From: Phycobacter azelaicus
GTDB lineage: Bacteria; Pseudomonadota; Alphaproteobacteria; Rhodobacterales; Rhodobacteraceae
Direction: 5' to 3'
Length of the DNA: 64,000 nt
Assembly: GCF_014884385.1 (NCBI RefSeq)
Contig: NZ_WKFH01000002.1
Span: 6,601 to 70,600, forward strand
The notes under the pieces were generated by a model. That model searched no databases. It saw nothing but the letters and a program-made list of their open reading frames with translations, and was not told where the DNA came from. This document shows, one piece after another, positions 1-12,400 of this stretch. The first letter of the stretch is position 1. Each line of letters begins with the position of its first letter. A program made the translations under genes and the position numbers.

Positions 1-627
1 GCCCAGAAGCGGCATGGTTACAAGGTTCGTATTCTCAGGGCTTGCAGGATAGCTCGAGGTACATTTGAGGAGCGTCAGGTTTGTGCACCCCGCGCTCAAA
101 GCGGTTTCCACCGCTTCACCTATTTCGACGGGTGTTGCCATCCCGGTCGAGATGATCATGGGCTTGCCGGTCTCGGCCACACAGCGAATGAGTGGCAGGT
201 CGATCGCCTCGAAGGAAGCAATTTTGTAAAGCGGTGCATCAAGGCTTTCCAAAAGCTCCACCGCGTCTTCCGAGAAAGGAGTGGAAAAAGGAATGATCCC
301 TTTCTTGCGCGCCCGGTCGAATATGGGCTTGTGCCATTCCGCCGGGGTGTGGGCTTCCTCATAGAGTTCATAGAGCGTGCGTCCGGCCCAAAGCGACTTG
401 GGATCGGTAATTGTGAACTCACCCTCGCTCAGGTCCAGAGTCATGCTATCTGCAGTGAATGTTTGGATTTTGATCGCATCGGCACCAGTGGCCGCTGCTG
501 CATCTACGATGGCCAAGGCCCGTTCCAGCGACTGGTTATGGTTGCCGGACATCTCGGCAATGATGAAGGGGCCCTTGCTATCGCGGACGACTTGGGTTGC
601 ACTCAGCGCCTGACGTAGGTCCTGCAT
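1..627 (-). CDS. pseI: Pseudaminic acid synthase PseI, N-terminal part (complete copy at 59772-60836)
   Basis: This is the N-terminal 209 codons of the synthase whose full copy lies at 59772-60836. The gene runs off the left edge of the window only because the plasmid was cut here. The start ATG at 627 lies 21 bp after the stop of the upstream epimerase gene. PseI condenses phosphoenolpyruvate with 2,4-diacetamido-2,4,6-trideoxy-L-altrose to give pseudaminic acid. The NeuB-type opening motif (IIAEMSGNHNQ, about residues 22-32) is present. Do not count it as a second gene. Confidence 0.93.
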   Translation of the reverse strand, partial: MQDLRQALSATQVVRDSKGPFIIAEMSGNHNQSLERALAIVDAAAATGADAIKIQTFTADSMTLDLSEGEFTITDPKSLWAGRTLYELYEEAHTPAEWHKPIFDRARKKGIIPFSTPFSEDAVELLESLDAPLYKIASFEAIDLPLIRCVAETGKPMIISTGMATPVEIGEAVETALSAGCTNLTLLKCTSSYPASPENTNLVTMPLLG

Positions 628-648
628 GAAACTTGCTCCTGCCTGTAG

Positions 649-1527
649 TTACGCGCCCAGCTCCGAGCTCGTAGTATTTAATGTAGTTTTGAAATCGGTG
701 ATGCCGGTTTCAAGGGAATAGCGTGGCTGCCAGCCCAGAACGGCCTTTGCCCGATCCAGCGCCATGACGGTTTGCGGCATGGGCGCGTCGCTGTCGGTTT
801 TCAGGGCGACGGGCTGCGGATTACCAAAGATACGGTTGGCCGTTTCAGCGATTTCCGCCACCCGCCATGGCTGTCCGCCGCCGATATTAATCGTGCCCTG
901 CGCATGCGAGGCAAGCGCGGCCTCAATGGCCTCAACCACATCTCGTACATAAATCTGGTCGATCACGTAGTTGGGATTGCCCGTCAGGGTGATCTGCTGT
1001 CCGTTTTGGGCGAGGTTGACGAACTTCATCAGCGCTGGCGTGCCTTTTTCTCCCGCCCCGTAGACGGCAGCAATTCGCAAGGCGATGGCGGACACGTCTG
1101 TGCCGCGTGTCAGCATTTCGAGATATTGTTCTGCCATCAATTTGGAGAGCGCATAGGCGTTGATAGGAGCAGTATCCGCAGTCTCACGGTAAGGCAGACC
1201 GCTGGCCGAAGAGTAAATCGCGATGGTGGAAGCAAGAACGATACGGTTTACTCCGACCGCTTGGGCCGCTTGCACCAGATCACCAATCACGCCCACGTTG
1301 GGTCCGTAGAAAGGACCCAAATCCATGGGAGCATCCTCGCGCGTCATACGCCGACCCGCCAGGTGGACTACTGCATCGACCCCCTCGAGTACCCGGGCAA
1401 GACTGTCCGCTGTATAATCCGTCTCTTGGCGGCTCAAGGGGCGCACCGAGTGCCCGGCCGTTTCCAGAGACGGACAGAGATAGCGTCCAATGAAACCCGA
1501 TGCGCCGGTGACGGCAACGACACTCAT
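649..1527 (-). CDS. NAD(P)-dependent sugar epimerase/dehydratase of the pse operon
   Basis: A 292-residue extended short-chain dehydrogenase. The dinucleotide-binding motif GASGFIG is at residues 8-14 and the catalytic YxxxK pair is Y125/K129 in YALSK. It belongs to the NDP-sugar epimerase/dehydratase group, but its substrate cannot be read from sequence. It overlaps the upstream ATP-grasp gene by 4 bp (ATGA) and is followed 21 bp later by pseI, so it is translationally coupled inside the pseudaminic-acid operon. It is not one of the standard Pse enzymes (PseB lies upstream). It probably makes a modified form of the nonulosonic acid or of another sugar in the same glycan (inference). Confidence 0.85.
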   Translation of the reverse strand: MSVVAVTGASGFIGRYLCPSLETAGHSVRPLSRQETDYTADSLARVLEGVDAVVHLAGRRMTREDAPMDLGPFYGPNVGVIGDLVQAAQAVGVNRIVLASTIAIYSSASGLPYRETADTAPINAYALSKLMAEQYLEMLTRGTDVSAIALRIAAVYGAGEKGTPALMKFVNLAQNGQQITLTGNPNYVIDQIYVRDVVEAIEAALASHAQGTINIGGGQPWRVAEIAETANRIFGNPQPVALKTDSDAPMPQTVMALDRAKAVLGWQPRYSLETGITDFKTTLNTTSSELGA

Positions 1528-2687
1528 GCCATCCCCTCCGGCTTATTCCCGGTTCCAGGCCGCACGTAATAGCCGACGACTTCGAGGGTGCCGTTGATGG
1601 GACGGACTTCTTCTCCCGGCTGATACCGGTATTCGTGATACAGGCAGTCCGCTGGCGGTGGATAGGTCGACGGATCAAAACGGGTGCCCGGAGGGACCTG
1701 CTGGAACATCAACTCAAAAGGTACGTCAGGTGCCTGCCCCTCACCTGCATTGGGCAGGCTGTGCACCGGAGCCGCGCCCGTCAGGACATCAATGGCCATG
1801 GAAATTTTGTCCGCGCCGGTAACGGCTTTGATCAATCGCCACATATGGCAGCCATCAAGCCTCGGTGCGATCTCGACAACGCGCGGACCATCTTGTGTTA
1901 CGATCATCTGAAAATAAAGGACTCCATCGCGCGCGCCCAAGGCTGTCACGATGCGCCGCACCAGATCCTGGGCAACCGCCTGATCCGCAGGGCTAACATG
2001 AACGCAAGGTATCAGGTGGCCACGTGGAACCCCCAGAGCATGGGCACCATGTACCAGACGTTCGGAGAGAACCTGCATGCGGATCTGTCCGCCCGCAACA
2101 AGCACATTGCAGGAAATCTCGACGCCATCGAGAAATCCTTCGACGATAGCCTGCCCTGTGCGTGAAATCTCCGTGGCCCTGGCAATGGCGAGCTCAAGGT
2201 CCTCAGGCTGGTCAATACGCACGACACCGCGTTGGCCTTGCCCATCGGTTGGCTTAACGATGCAGGGAAACGTCGACCATTCTCCAAGCGCTGCAACACT
2301 GTCCACCTTGGCAAAAGGTACTGGACCCAAATCATGCTCGGCCAGAAAGCTGCGCAAGGCAGCCTTGTCGTCGAGCAGGCTGATAAAGGCACTGTCATAG
2401 AAATGCGGCAGGTTCAGGCGTTCGCTGAGAGCAACGACACTGCTCATGGCAATATCAGACGAGATGGAATAGACCAGATCGACGTCATGCCGCCGTGCAG
2501 CGTTTTCAAGCGCGTCCAGGTCAACAATGTTTATGTGCTCAACCACATCACAAAAGGCCTGTCCCGGCTCGCCTACTACAGGCGAGCAGCCAATCACGCG
2601 CCAGCCGCGATCTTTCATGTGACGGATGAGATCAGCCTGCCCGGCATTGGTGCCAAGCACCATGATCGTTCTCTGTGCGTCTGTCAT
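1524..2687 (-). CDS. ATP-grasp ligase in the pseudaminic acid operon
   Basis: A 387-residue ATP-grasp enzyme related to carbamoyl-phosphate-synthase/PurT-type ligases. The N-terminal part (about 1-110) is a pre-ATP-grasp Rossmann domain beginning IMVLGTNAGQAD. The ATP-binding strand CIVKPTDGQGQRG follows at about 143-155, and the metal-binding region RVVEIAPRLDG is at about 272-282. ATP-grasp enzymes join a carboxylate to an amine through an acyl-phosphate. The gene overlaps pseG and the epimerase gene by 4 bp on each side, so all three are co-translated. A role in attaching an acyl or aminoacyl group to an amino sugar is plausible but inferred. The copy at 61733-62895 is frameshifted by one missing C and should be ignored. 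Confidence 0.85.
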   Translation of the reverse strand: MTDAQRTIMVLGTNAGQADLIRHMKDRGWRVIGCSPVVGEPGQAFCDVVEHINIVDLDALENAARRHDVDLVYSISSDIAMSSVVALSERLNLPHFYDSAFISLLDDKAALRSFLAEHDLGPVPFAKVDSVAALGEWSTFPCIVKPTDGQGQRGVVRIDQPEDLELAIARATEISRTGQAIVEGFLDGVEISCNVLVAGGQIRMQVLSERLVHGAHALGVPRGHLIPCVHVSPADQAVAQDLVRRIVTALGARDGVLYFQMIVTQDGPRVVEIAPRLDGCHMWRLIKAVTGADKISMAIDVLTGAAPVHSLPNAGEGQAPDVPFELMFQQVPPGTRFDPSTYPPPADCLYHEYRYQPGEEVRPINGTLEVVGYYVRPGTGNKPEGMA

Positions 2688-3748
2688 TGACTCACCTTAT
2701 CTTTTTGCCTCGACTGCAGGTTCAACAGAGCATCTACTAGGCGCTCTGCCCCAAGCCCGTCGACCAAGGCGCGACCCGCCCGGGACATCGCGGCTCTTTG
2801 GTCAGCATTCTCGATTAATTTCATAACAGCATTGCGCACCATGGTCCCCGATACCACGCTTATATCCCCAAGATAGGGAGCGCCAATACGATCTGTCCAA
2901 CCGCGACAGGGGCGCTCCTGATTTGGGGCAAGCCCTATGAATATCATGGGCACACCGCAGATTGCGGCTTCATAGCTCATGGTGCCGCCGGCAATCAGCG
3001 CAAGATCGCAGTCGGCCATGAGGCTCGCCATGTCCGCAGGTGCTACATGCAATTCGATACCCGGCAAAGATGAGACACGGGCCGTGATGTCTGCAAGGTT
3101 TGGATTGGCCGGACCGCACACGACCACCAGGGTGATGCCGTTCCCCAGGTGACCGGCCAGTGCATTGAGGCTGAGAGCAATTGCTCCCCTGTCGTCCCCG
3201 CCACCGAAAGCCACAAGGATGCGCCGTACATCCCGTGTATCGGGTTGTGGTGTGATTGTGAGAAAGGCCGGACGCAAGACTGCATACGCCGGGCCAAAAA
3301 GGGTCTCTTGTGCCTCTGGTCGTTGTAGCCATCGCATGTATTGAGAGCGTTTTTCATAAGGCGAGGCATTGACCAGCAGGTCGCACCAGTAGTCGAAAGG
3401 CAAGCTTGCGTCGAACTGTTGCAACCAGCGTATTCCTGCCTTCATGAGCCGTTGTTGATAGGTCGGCGTGATACGGTAATCATCCATGACGGCAAGGCTC
3501 GCCTCATGGCGGGCGCAGCTCTCCAAGACGATGGCGCAGTCTTGATCATCGCTTCCGCGCTCCGGAATTTCCTGCCATTCAATGAACAGATCCATATCCT
3601 GTGCTGTCTGAAGGCTTGTCGGAGGGCCGAGGATTACACTGTGCCAGCCGCGCAGTTTCAGAACGCGGGCCATTTCTCGGCACCGCATGAGATGGCCAAG
3701 TCCGACCCGGGCGTTTGCATTGCAGCGAAAGACAACGGTGCGTGTCAT
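2684..3748 (-). CDS. pseG: UDP-2,4-diacetamido-2,4,6-trideoxy-beta-L-altropyranose hydrolase
   Basis: A 354-residue GT-B-fold hydrolase that removes UDP from the 2,4-diacetamido trideoxy-altrose nucleotide, the step before PseI. The glycine-rich N-terminal motif GLGHLMRC carries the expected catalytic histidine (H19). The C-terminal nucleotide-binding half has the family sequence IAGGTMSYEAAICGVPMI at about 252-269. The start overlaps the pseF stop by one base (TAATG) and the end overlaps the ATP-grasp gene by 4 bp. Length and context fit PseG well. The copy at the right end of the window is broken by indels. Confidence 0.93.
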   Translation of the reverse strand: MTRTVVFRCNANARVGLGHLMRCREMARVLKLRGWHSVILGPPTSLQTAQDMDLFIEWQEIPERGSDDQDCAIVLESCARHEASLAVMDDYRITPTYQQRLMKAGIRWLQQFDASLPFDYWCDLLVNASPYEKRSQYMRWLQRPEAQETLFGPAYAVLRPAFLTITPQPDTRDVRRILVAFGGGDDRGAIALSLNALAGHLGNGITLVVVCGPANPNLADITARVSSLPGIELHVAPADMASLMADCDLALIAGGTMSYEAAICGVPMIFIGLAPNQERPCRGWTDRIGAPYLGDISVVSGTMVRNAVMKLIENADQRAAMSRAGRALVDGLGAERLVDALLNLQSRQKDKVSQ

Positions 3749-4449
3749 TACTGCATGTCCTTTAGCGCGGCAAATAGCGCTTCAGCCAGAGCCCAGTCCT
3801 GGGGCGTGTCAATATCGACGGCGCGTGTGCGCGGGATCATGAAGGGGCGTGATCGGGGGGAGAACATCGCTGCGCCGCTGATAAAAGCATCCCGGTGACC
3901 CCAGTAGAACATACCCAGATCATGGAAGCACTCCGGCAGATCCTGTGTTCGCGTGCCACGATGTTCCGGAAACAGCATTTGCACGCCGCCTTGAGAATCT
4001 TGCGTCATGGCCCGATGGACCGGATGAGGATACTCGGCTGCCGCGAAGATGAAATCTACCTCGGATCCTTCCTGCCCAAGTGCGTGGCGCGCTGCATGCA
4101 GGTCTTCGGCACGTGCAAAAGCGGCCGTGGCATAAAGGGTGCAGACCCGATCAATCCGGCAACCCATCTGCTCTTCCAGGGCCGTAATGGCGTGGATAAT
4201 GACTTGACGCGCCGTGGCGTGATCATCGGCTAGTTCTGCTGGGCGCATGAAGGGAACTTCAGCCCCCAGGTCACGCGCGACATCGGCAATTTCCACATCG
4301 TCTGTTGAGACGATGATGCGATCAAAACAACCGGCTTCCCGCGCCGTTTCAATCGGCCAGCCAATCATGGGTATGCCGCCGAACAGTTTGATGTTCTTGC
4401 GGGGAATGCGTTTGCTGCCACCGCGGGCTGGGATCAGCGCAATGTCCAC
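3748..4449 (-). CDS. pseF: CMP-pseudaminic acid cytidylyltransferase
   Basis: A 233-residue nucleotidyltransferase that activates pseudaminic acid with CTP. The N-terminus IALIPARGGSKRIPRKN is the signature of CMP-nonulosonate synthetases. I chose the GTG at 4449 because it places the protein at the normal start of the family (VDIALIPARGG) and is preceded by AAAGGA about 8 bases upstream. The open frame extends 49 codons further, but that sequence overlaps pseC and does not resemble the family. It lies 32 bp after pseC and is coupled to pseG. Confidence 0.93.
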   Translation of the reverse strand: MDIALIPARGGSKRIPRKNIKLFGGIPMIGWPIETAREAGCFDRIIVSTDDVEIADVARDLGAEVPFMRPAELADDHATARQVIIHAITALEEQMGCRIDRVCTLYATAAFARAEDLHAARHALGQEGSEVDFIFAAAEYPHPVHRAMTQDSQGGVQMLFPEHRGTRTQDLPECFHDLGMFYWGHRDAFISGAAMFSPRSRPFMIPRTRAVDIDTPQDWALAEALFAALKDMQ

Positions 4450-4481
4450 GTGCGCGTCCTTTCTGGCCTTTGCCGTCTGCG

Positions 4482-6692
<2,211 letters not shown>

Positions 6693-7587
6693 CGCTCTTT
6701 GACGCGCTCGCTTTCACATAGGGTACAGGTATATTCTTCATCATTCTGCCGGTCTGAATACAGTCGGATTTCAAGTCTGAAAATTCAGTCAATCTCCCGA
6801 TTTTTGGAGTTTTTCTTCAAGGCGTTTCAAGTGCTGCTTATATTTTGGATGGTACTGTGAGATGGTAAGGGCCCGACGAAACGACGCCTTTGATGCCAAA
6901 AGGTTGTTTTCGGCCTCCTGGGCAAGTCCGAGTGCGGCCCAGGCGCGGTGTTCTCCGGGGTAACGGTCCAGCACTTGCAGGCACACCGCCCGCGACCGGG
7001 TCGGGCTGCCACTGCGTCTCAGGGCTGCTGCAAGTAGAACCATACTATCCTTGTCGTCCGTTTCGGTCAGGCAGGCAATTGCAAGCGTAGATGCTGCGGC
7101 ATTGTACTGACCGAGCTGAAATTGCGCGTGTCCAAGGAGAGTGAGTGCGGCCTCGCCGTCAGGCAGCACCTCTAGTGCCCTTTGAGCCTCGTGTATGGTG
7201 TTATTCCACTGCTTTTCGGCTCGGACTTCCTGTGCTTTTCGCAGTGCCTCGGTATACTCGGGGTACCCTAGGGCGCGCCCAGAGAACGGGATACTTGGTA
7301 ATGGTTTGCCCCCTACGAATGCACGCAGCAACGGACCAAGGAGCGCTTTGCGTGACAAAAAGGATGGGGTGATATGCCCCGCTCCCAAGATAGAGATCGC
7401 AGTTACATGTGTCTCTGCTTGCGGGTGGGCATCCATCAATTTTCGAGTCGCCCAAAGGTCGGAAGCATCCCGTTCACCAGCGATCAAGGTGATTTCGGGC
7501 GCGTGCTCTGCAACAAGCGGCCTTAGAGAGGTGGTCCTGCTTTTTCGACCAGAATGCAGCCCAGTTAAGGTGGATCAGGGTTTCACA

Positions 7588-8418
7588 TCAGGCTGCCATT
7601 TTCATGGGTTCCGGTTTGCTGACATGGACCTCTTCGGGGGTCAATATGCCATGGGTCGAGTGGGGCCGCTCGGCGTTGTAATAGGCCAGCCATTTCCCAA
7701 TACCGTCTCGGGCCTGTGACCCGGTCTCGAAGGCGCGCAGGTAGACGCATTCGTATTTCAACGACCGCCACAACCGCTCGATCATGCGATTGTCGATCCA
7801 GCGGCCCTTGCCATCCATCGATATCTTCACCTTGGCCTCCTTCAGCTCATCGGTCCAGTCGCTGCTGGTGAACTGCGATCCCTGATCGGTGTTGAAGATC
7901 TCCGGCGGGCCATATTTGGCCAGCGCCTCTTTCAGCGCCGCGACACAGAAGTCTGCCTCCAAGGTATTCGACAGCCGCCAGGCCAGCACCTTGCGGCTAT
8001 ACCAGTCCATGATCGCCACCAGATACAGGAACCCCCGCTCCATCCGGATATAGGTGATGTCGGCGCACCAGACCTGGTTGGGCCGGTTGATCGCCAGTCC
8101 CTTGAGCAGGTAGGGATAGATCTTGTGCGCCGGGTGCTTCTTGCTGGTGTTGGGCTCCTGGTAGATCGGCACCAACCGCATCAGGCGCATCAATCGCCGC
8201 ACACGATGGCGGCCACATTTGTGACCCTGCCGCTTCATGTGCCGCGCCATCTGGCGAGAGCCATACCACGGGGTCTCCAGGAACTGCTTGTCGATGATCT
8301 CCATGAAGGCCAGGTTCTCAGCGCTCTCCCCCTTGGGCCGGTAATACAGCGTCGAGCGCGACAGTTGCAGCAGCCTGCATTGCCGCCGCTGGCTCAGCTC
8401 ATGATCCTTGCTCACCAT
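7588..8418 (-). CDS. IS3-family transposase OrfB (catalytic, DDE)
   Basis: A 276-residue integrase-core protein with the full catalytic triad: D120 in WCADITY, D178 in NTDQGSQFTS and E214 in DNRMIERLWRSLK. An HTH_21-type N-terminal region precedes the core. It overlaps orfA in the -1 frame around 8412-8418. There a run of six A followed by T (minus strand) is a typical slippery site for making the OrfAB fusion transposase. It appears intact and potentially active. Confidence 0.95.
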   Translation of the reverse strand: MVSKDHELSQRRQCRLLQLSRSTLYYRPKGESAENLAFMEIIDKQFLETPWYGSRQMARHMKRQGHKCGRHRVRRLMRLMRLVPIYQEPNTSKKHPAHKIYPYLLKGLAINRPNQVWCADITYIRMERGFLYLVAIMDWYSRKVLAWRLSNTLEADFCVAALKEALAKYGPPEIFNTDQGSQFTSSDWTDELKEAKVKISMDGKGRWIDNRMIERLWRSLKYECVYLRAFETGSQARDGIGKWLAYYNAERPHSTHGILTPEEVHVSKPEPMKMAA

Positions 8419-8720
8419 TTTTTGCCTCGCGTCCCGAGCAGTTGAACCGAGGCATTCGCTAAAAAATCCCGTTCCACCACCAGCTGCCCGATCTTCGAAT
8501 GCAGCTTCTCGATCTCTGCCTCCTTCCCCTTCCCGGGATCAGCGCCTCGCCGGGTGAACGCCGTGGCCATGTTCTCGATCGCCGCCCGCTTCCACGTGCT
8601 GATCTGGTTCGGATGCACGCCATACTTCTTCGACAGCTCGGCCAGCGTCATCTCTTCTCGGATCGCTTCAAGCGCAACCTTCGCCTTGAACTCAGGCGTA
8701 TGCGTCTTTCTCTTTGCCAT
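8412..8720 (-). CDS. IS3-family transposase OrfA (DNA-binding)
   Basis: A 102-residue helix-turn-helix protein (KRKTHTPEFKAKVALEAIR, then the HTH AELSKKYGVHPNQISTWK) with a C-terminal leucine-rich coiled region. It binds the element ends and supplies the N-terminal part of the OrfAB transposase by frameshifting at the A-run next to its stop codon. Confidence 0.94.
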   Translation of the reverse strand: MAKRKTHTPEFKAKVALEAIREEMTLAELSKKYGVHPNQISTWKRAAIENMATAFTRRGADPGKGKEAEIEKLHSKIGQLVVERDFLANASVQLLGTRGKKW

Positions 8721-9441
8721 TTCGGATCGTCTCTCTCGTCATACGATCCACCTTAACAACTGGTCCGAATTTCCGCGACCACCTCTTAGGTCCGGAGCGG
8801 ATAAAGGCGTATTTTTCAGCATATATTTCGCGCTTTGGCTATAAGGTTCGCCAAGGCACACATCCGAAGAAAATGCGAGGATACGTGCTTGCAACAAGCA
8901 GCCATAATGGATTGCAGCATACCCGCCCATGGAGGTTCCGATGGTGCAGACCTGCGTCACACCCAACCTCTCCATCCAAGCCTTCAGAGAGGCGACCACC
9001 TCCTGTGGCGACGAACCCAAGCCGGGTATGCCATCCTGATACCACCGGTTTGCGCCGTTATTCAGAAAAACGGTGTGTGTTTCTGTCTCACGTCCAGACT
9101 GGAAAAAATTGAATGTTTCAGCCCTCAAATCCTTAGCGCCAAAATAGATGGCCAAGCGATCTGAGCTGTCATTGAGGACGATGCGATGACATGGCCCTTC
9201 CAGCGGTGTCGGCAAGTTCATTTTCATTCCATTCTGTTGCGATGAATGAACTGATGGCACAGGCATTCGGCACGCGCTAGCATAACTCTGTCATTTAGGG
9301 CTACATACCTGTTGTGGGTTTTTCCGGCTTTGAAGCCAATAAGCTTACAGGCCGCGCCTGCGTAGAAAATCACAGGATTTGGCTTTTGCATTGGGCAAGG
9401 CGGCGTTAGAAACGCCGAAGGAAAAAATAAGGTGTTCCCCA

Positions 9442-12400
9442 ATGCGGCTCGTTCTATTTCGAATAGCGACCAAACTGCATATTTTGCCCTTGCTGCGGGC
9501 TGTGTTTCACAAGCTTCCTCTTGCAATAGCGCGCGGATGTCTGCGCTTGGGGTTGCCACGTTTGGCACTGCTTTTCTGCGCTCTTGCCGGAAAATTTTCC
9601 CGAGGAGCGCATCGTGTTGCCTGGGTTAAAGCACAAGCGTTCGAGGCTTTGGGCGAACAGGAAAAGGCGCGGCAGCAGCGGATCTTTCGTTTGCGCCTCC
9701 TTCTGGCCGAACAAACTGCGCGCAAGGATCTGGCCAAAGTCCTTGTCAGCATGGCGGATTTGGAGCGCCTTGATGCAGCAGCACCATTGGCTACGGGACG
9801 TATCATTGCGGACCATATCGTGCGCGACAAGGGACGCCCAAAACTGCTTAAGGCCGCGCGCAAAGCAAAGAAACGATTTCGTGAAAGCGCGTTTTTGGAT
9901 CACATTATCGCCTTGTGCGAGTCGATGGATGGAAAGTTTCATGGCGCAGCACAGCGAATTTCTCGGGTCATCGCTTCGCCCTATCCCACTCCTCGATCGG
10001 TTAACGCTCTGCAACTGAAGCTGTTGGAAAGCACGTGGCGTGTTGTGGATCAGATCGCCAGAGAACAGATGGACTGGGCCGAAGCACCCGATGTGAAGGT
10101 TCCCAAAATTGCCGCGCAGGAACAGCAACCTGCAAACATCCCATCACTTTCTTTTAAGGAACGAGCTTTGCAGCGTCGGCAACGGGATGAATATCTCGAG
10201 ATGTGCCAGCAGGATTTCGAAATAGCAGATACGCTGGAAAAACGCTTGGCTGCCATCAGTGACATGTTGCGGAGCGGTGTACGGCATGTACCGGATTATA
10301 CAGCCTCCTATGAGCAAGCCCGCCGATGCCTGGAGCACGTACATCCCGAAATCGAGGCGCTGCAGCAGCCAGGTGCCCTATCTGATCTTAAAAAGGTAGA
10401 GTCCGCCGTTCAAAGCATGTGTACCTACATGCGCCTTGCAAAGCGGCTTGGTGAATTAGGCTGCGTATCACAGACCGCAACCTATCTTGGACACCTTTCG
10501 GAAAACCCCGAATTCTGTTCGGCCATGTGGATTGCACCGACTGTTTTGCACAAAGACGCAGAGGTCCCTGAGCTCGCTGCCCAAGTTATGCAGCGGGTTC
10601 AGCAGGCTCCACCAAAGATCAATGCCGATGTACGGGCGTTTTTCCAATGGGCCATGCATGCGCACCGATACGAAGAGGCCGATTCATTTTTCGAGAAGCT
10701 ACCCGAGAAGCTGCGCAGCCGCCATGGTGTATTGTACTATGTGAACATTTTGCAGCGCCAAGGACGGTTTGCACAGGCCCTGAAAATACTGCGCGTGGTT
10801 CACGCTCAGATCCTACTCAACCCATTGCGCGTTAACGCTTATACGAATTACAGCCTCATCAAGCGCACCGGAGAATTGAGGTTCCTGATAGAGACTGCTC
10901 GGCTCTACGAAACGGTACCTCAACCTCAAGATCCCAAAGGTCTGGTCCTCGTTGCCCCGCGCAATATCGATCAGTTGCGGCGTCAGCCCCTGATGGTGCT
11001 TCAGGAACTGAAAAAACAAGGCTGGGCGGTGGTTCCCTTGGTCGAGGGGCTGCTTCCTCGTCAGGAAACCGGCATCCCCGGGATCGATTTGCTCAACGGC
11101 GCCATACACGCCAATACTGAGCTGTCCACTGCCGCCAATCTCGCCTTGCCAGAACTTGAGAACTTCAACTTTGTACCGGAAAAAGGTCACCTGTCCTGGG
11201 GGCAAATAGACCTCTCCCATGCGCTCTGGGAAGATGCCGCAATCAATCGACGACGCCATTCCATTCACTGGACTTGCCCTGAGCTGATTCATTATTTGAG
11301 TGGGCTTGCCAAGTGGACACGATCGACGGGTCGGGTGCTGAGTTATGTCACAAACCTGCAGCGTGCGCGGGGTATTCCGGTTTGCAGCTTGGTCCCGTTC
11401 AACATTCGCCTCCCGGATGTCGTTTCGCGATTCTATTGTGATTCTTTAGGAAAACCGGATGATTTCTTTTGTGTCCAGTTCGCGAACGGATACCAGAATT
11501 ACTTCACGAACTTCTCCACAAACGTGTCGCAACGCATGGTCGTGCGCAATGTGACGAAAGCATCCCATGTCAGGTCTGTTGCATTTCCTATCCCGGAAAA
11601 TTTCGAACGCTATTATGCAGCCAACACCCACCGACTGACCGAAGTCATGGAACGATTTGCTCCGATTACGACGGTCAAACGGTCGACAGAAGGCTCGAAG
11701 GGGCGCCCGCCTGAAGCCGATATGCTAGATGAGCGGATCGCAGCATGGCGTGCAAAGGGCGGCAAGGTTGCTTGCGCCTTTGGTAAGGTCGTCTGCGACA
11801 GCGGCGTTCCCTTTGATGGAGGTCCTGCGCATAAAGATATGCGCGACTGGATCAACCATTGTATCCGTGCGGTCCAAGGATCAGATACCCTGCTCTTGAT
11901 CAAGCCTCACCCGCATGAGCTGAACAACCAAATCGCAACCTTCCCCACAGAATATTTTCGCGATCTGATCGACGAGCCGCTGGGAGACAACGCAGTCTTT
12001 CTGGGCCACCGCTGGTTCGACATGGATGATATGCGCAGTCGGATGGATGTCGGTGTGATTTATAACGGAACCACCACGATCGAACTCGGGCTCATGGGGA
12101 TTCCTGCGATTTTGGCAGGACACTATAGCCCAATCGATTATCCGATCGGCCAAGTCACTTTTGATGATGCGGCAGAGTTCGAGGCGCTTTTGCGTTTTGA
12201 AAAACCCGCTGTGTCGGCACCGGATGTGCAGGAAAGAGCGGCCATGTGGCTGGATTACATGGCAAATGAAAACTTCACTCAGCCTTACCGTTTCCATGCT
12301 CGGCCAGTGACAAACAAGGTGCTCTATCCTCCATATTGGTTCCAGTCGGACTTGAAAGAACATGAGAGGGAAGGCAATCCAGCTGTTGCTGAGCTGGCTG

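Larger units (their letters stand above)
1..3795. repeat. Left copy of terminal redundancy (circular plasmid overlap)
   Basis: This segment is repeated at 60210-64000 in the same orientation, with position 1 matching 60210. The first 1.6 kb is identical by eye. After that the right copy has five single-base deletions, one insertion and one substitution. The left copy has every reading frame intact and should be taken as the correct version. The simplest explanation is a circular molecule of about 60,209 bp whose assembled contig runs past its own start. A true tandem duplication or plasmid dimer is less likely because the differences cluster toward the window end. Confidence 0.95.
7527..8786 (-). 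mobile_element. IS3-family insertion sequence, 1260 bp
   Basis: The terminal inverted repeats begin AGAGGTGGTC at both ends and continue imperfectly for about 40 bp, including AAGGTGGATC on both sides. The element is flanked by the direct repeat TAG (7524-7526 and 8787-8789). It carries the usual two overlapping frames, orfA and orfB. The 3-bp duplication and intact reading frames suggest a fairly recent insertion. I did not assign it to a named element or subgroup. Confidence 0.93.
6789..9266 (-). pseudogene. Alpha/beta-hydrolase plus TPR protein gene split by an IS3-family element
   Basis: Two fragments flank the insertion sequence at 7527-8786. The upstream fragment (from about 9266) has a serine-hydrolase nucleophile elbow, GTSMGGYAA. 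The downstream fragment (to 6789) contains TPR-like helical repeats. Removing the element and one copy of its TAG duplication joins ...TPLSAPDL to RPLVAEHAPEIT... in one frame, giving a protein of about 404 residues. The gene was therefore intact before the insertion. The exact start is uncertain (in-frame ATGs at 9266, 9227 and 9221). Its function is unknown. It was probably the first gene of the pse operon, and its TPR part recalls the TPR region of the neighbouring glycosyltransferase. Confidence 0.85.

Noticed and set aside
9402..9416. Hairpin GGCGTT/AACGCC as terminator
   Set aside because: Only a 6-bp stem, followed by an A-rich and not T-rich stretch on the plus strand, and just upstream of a start codon.
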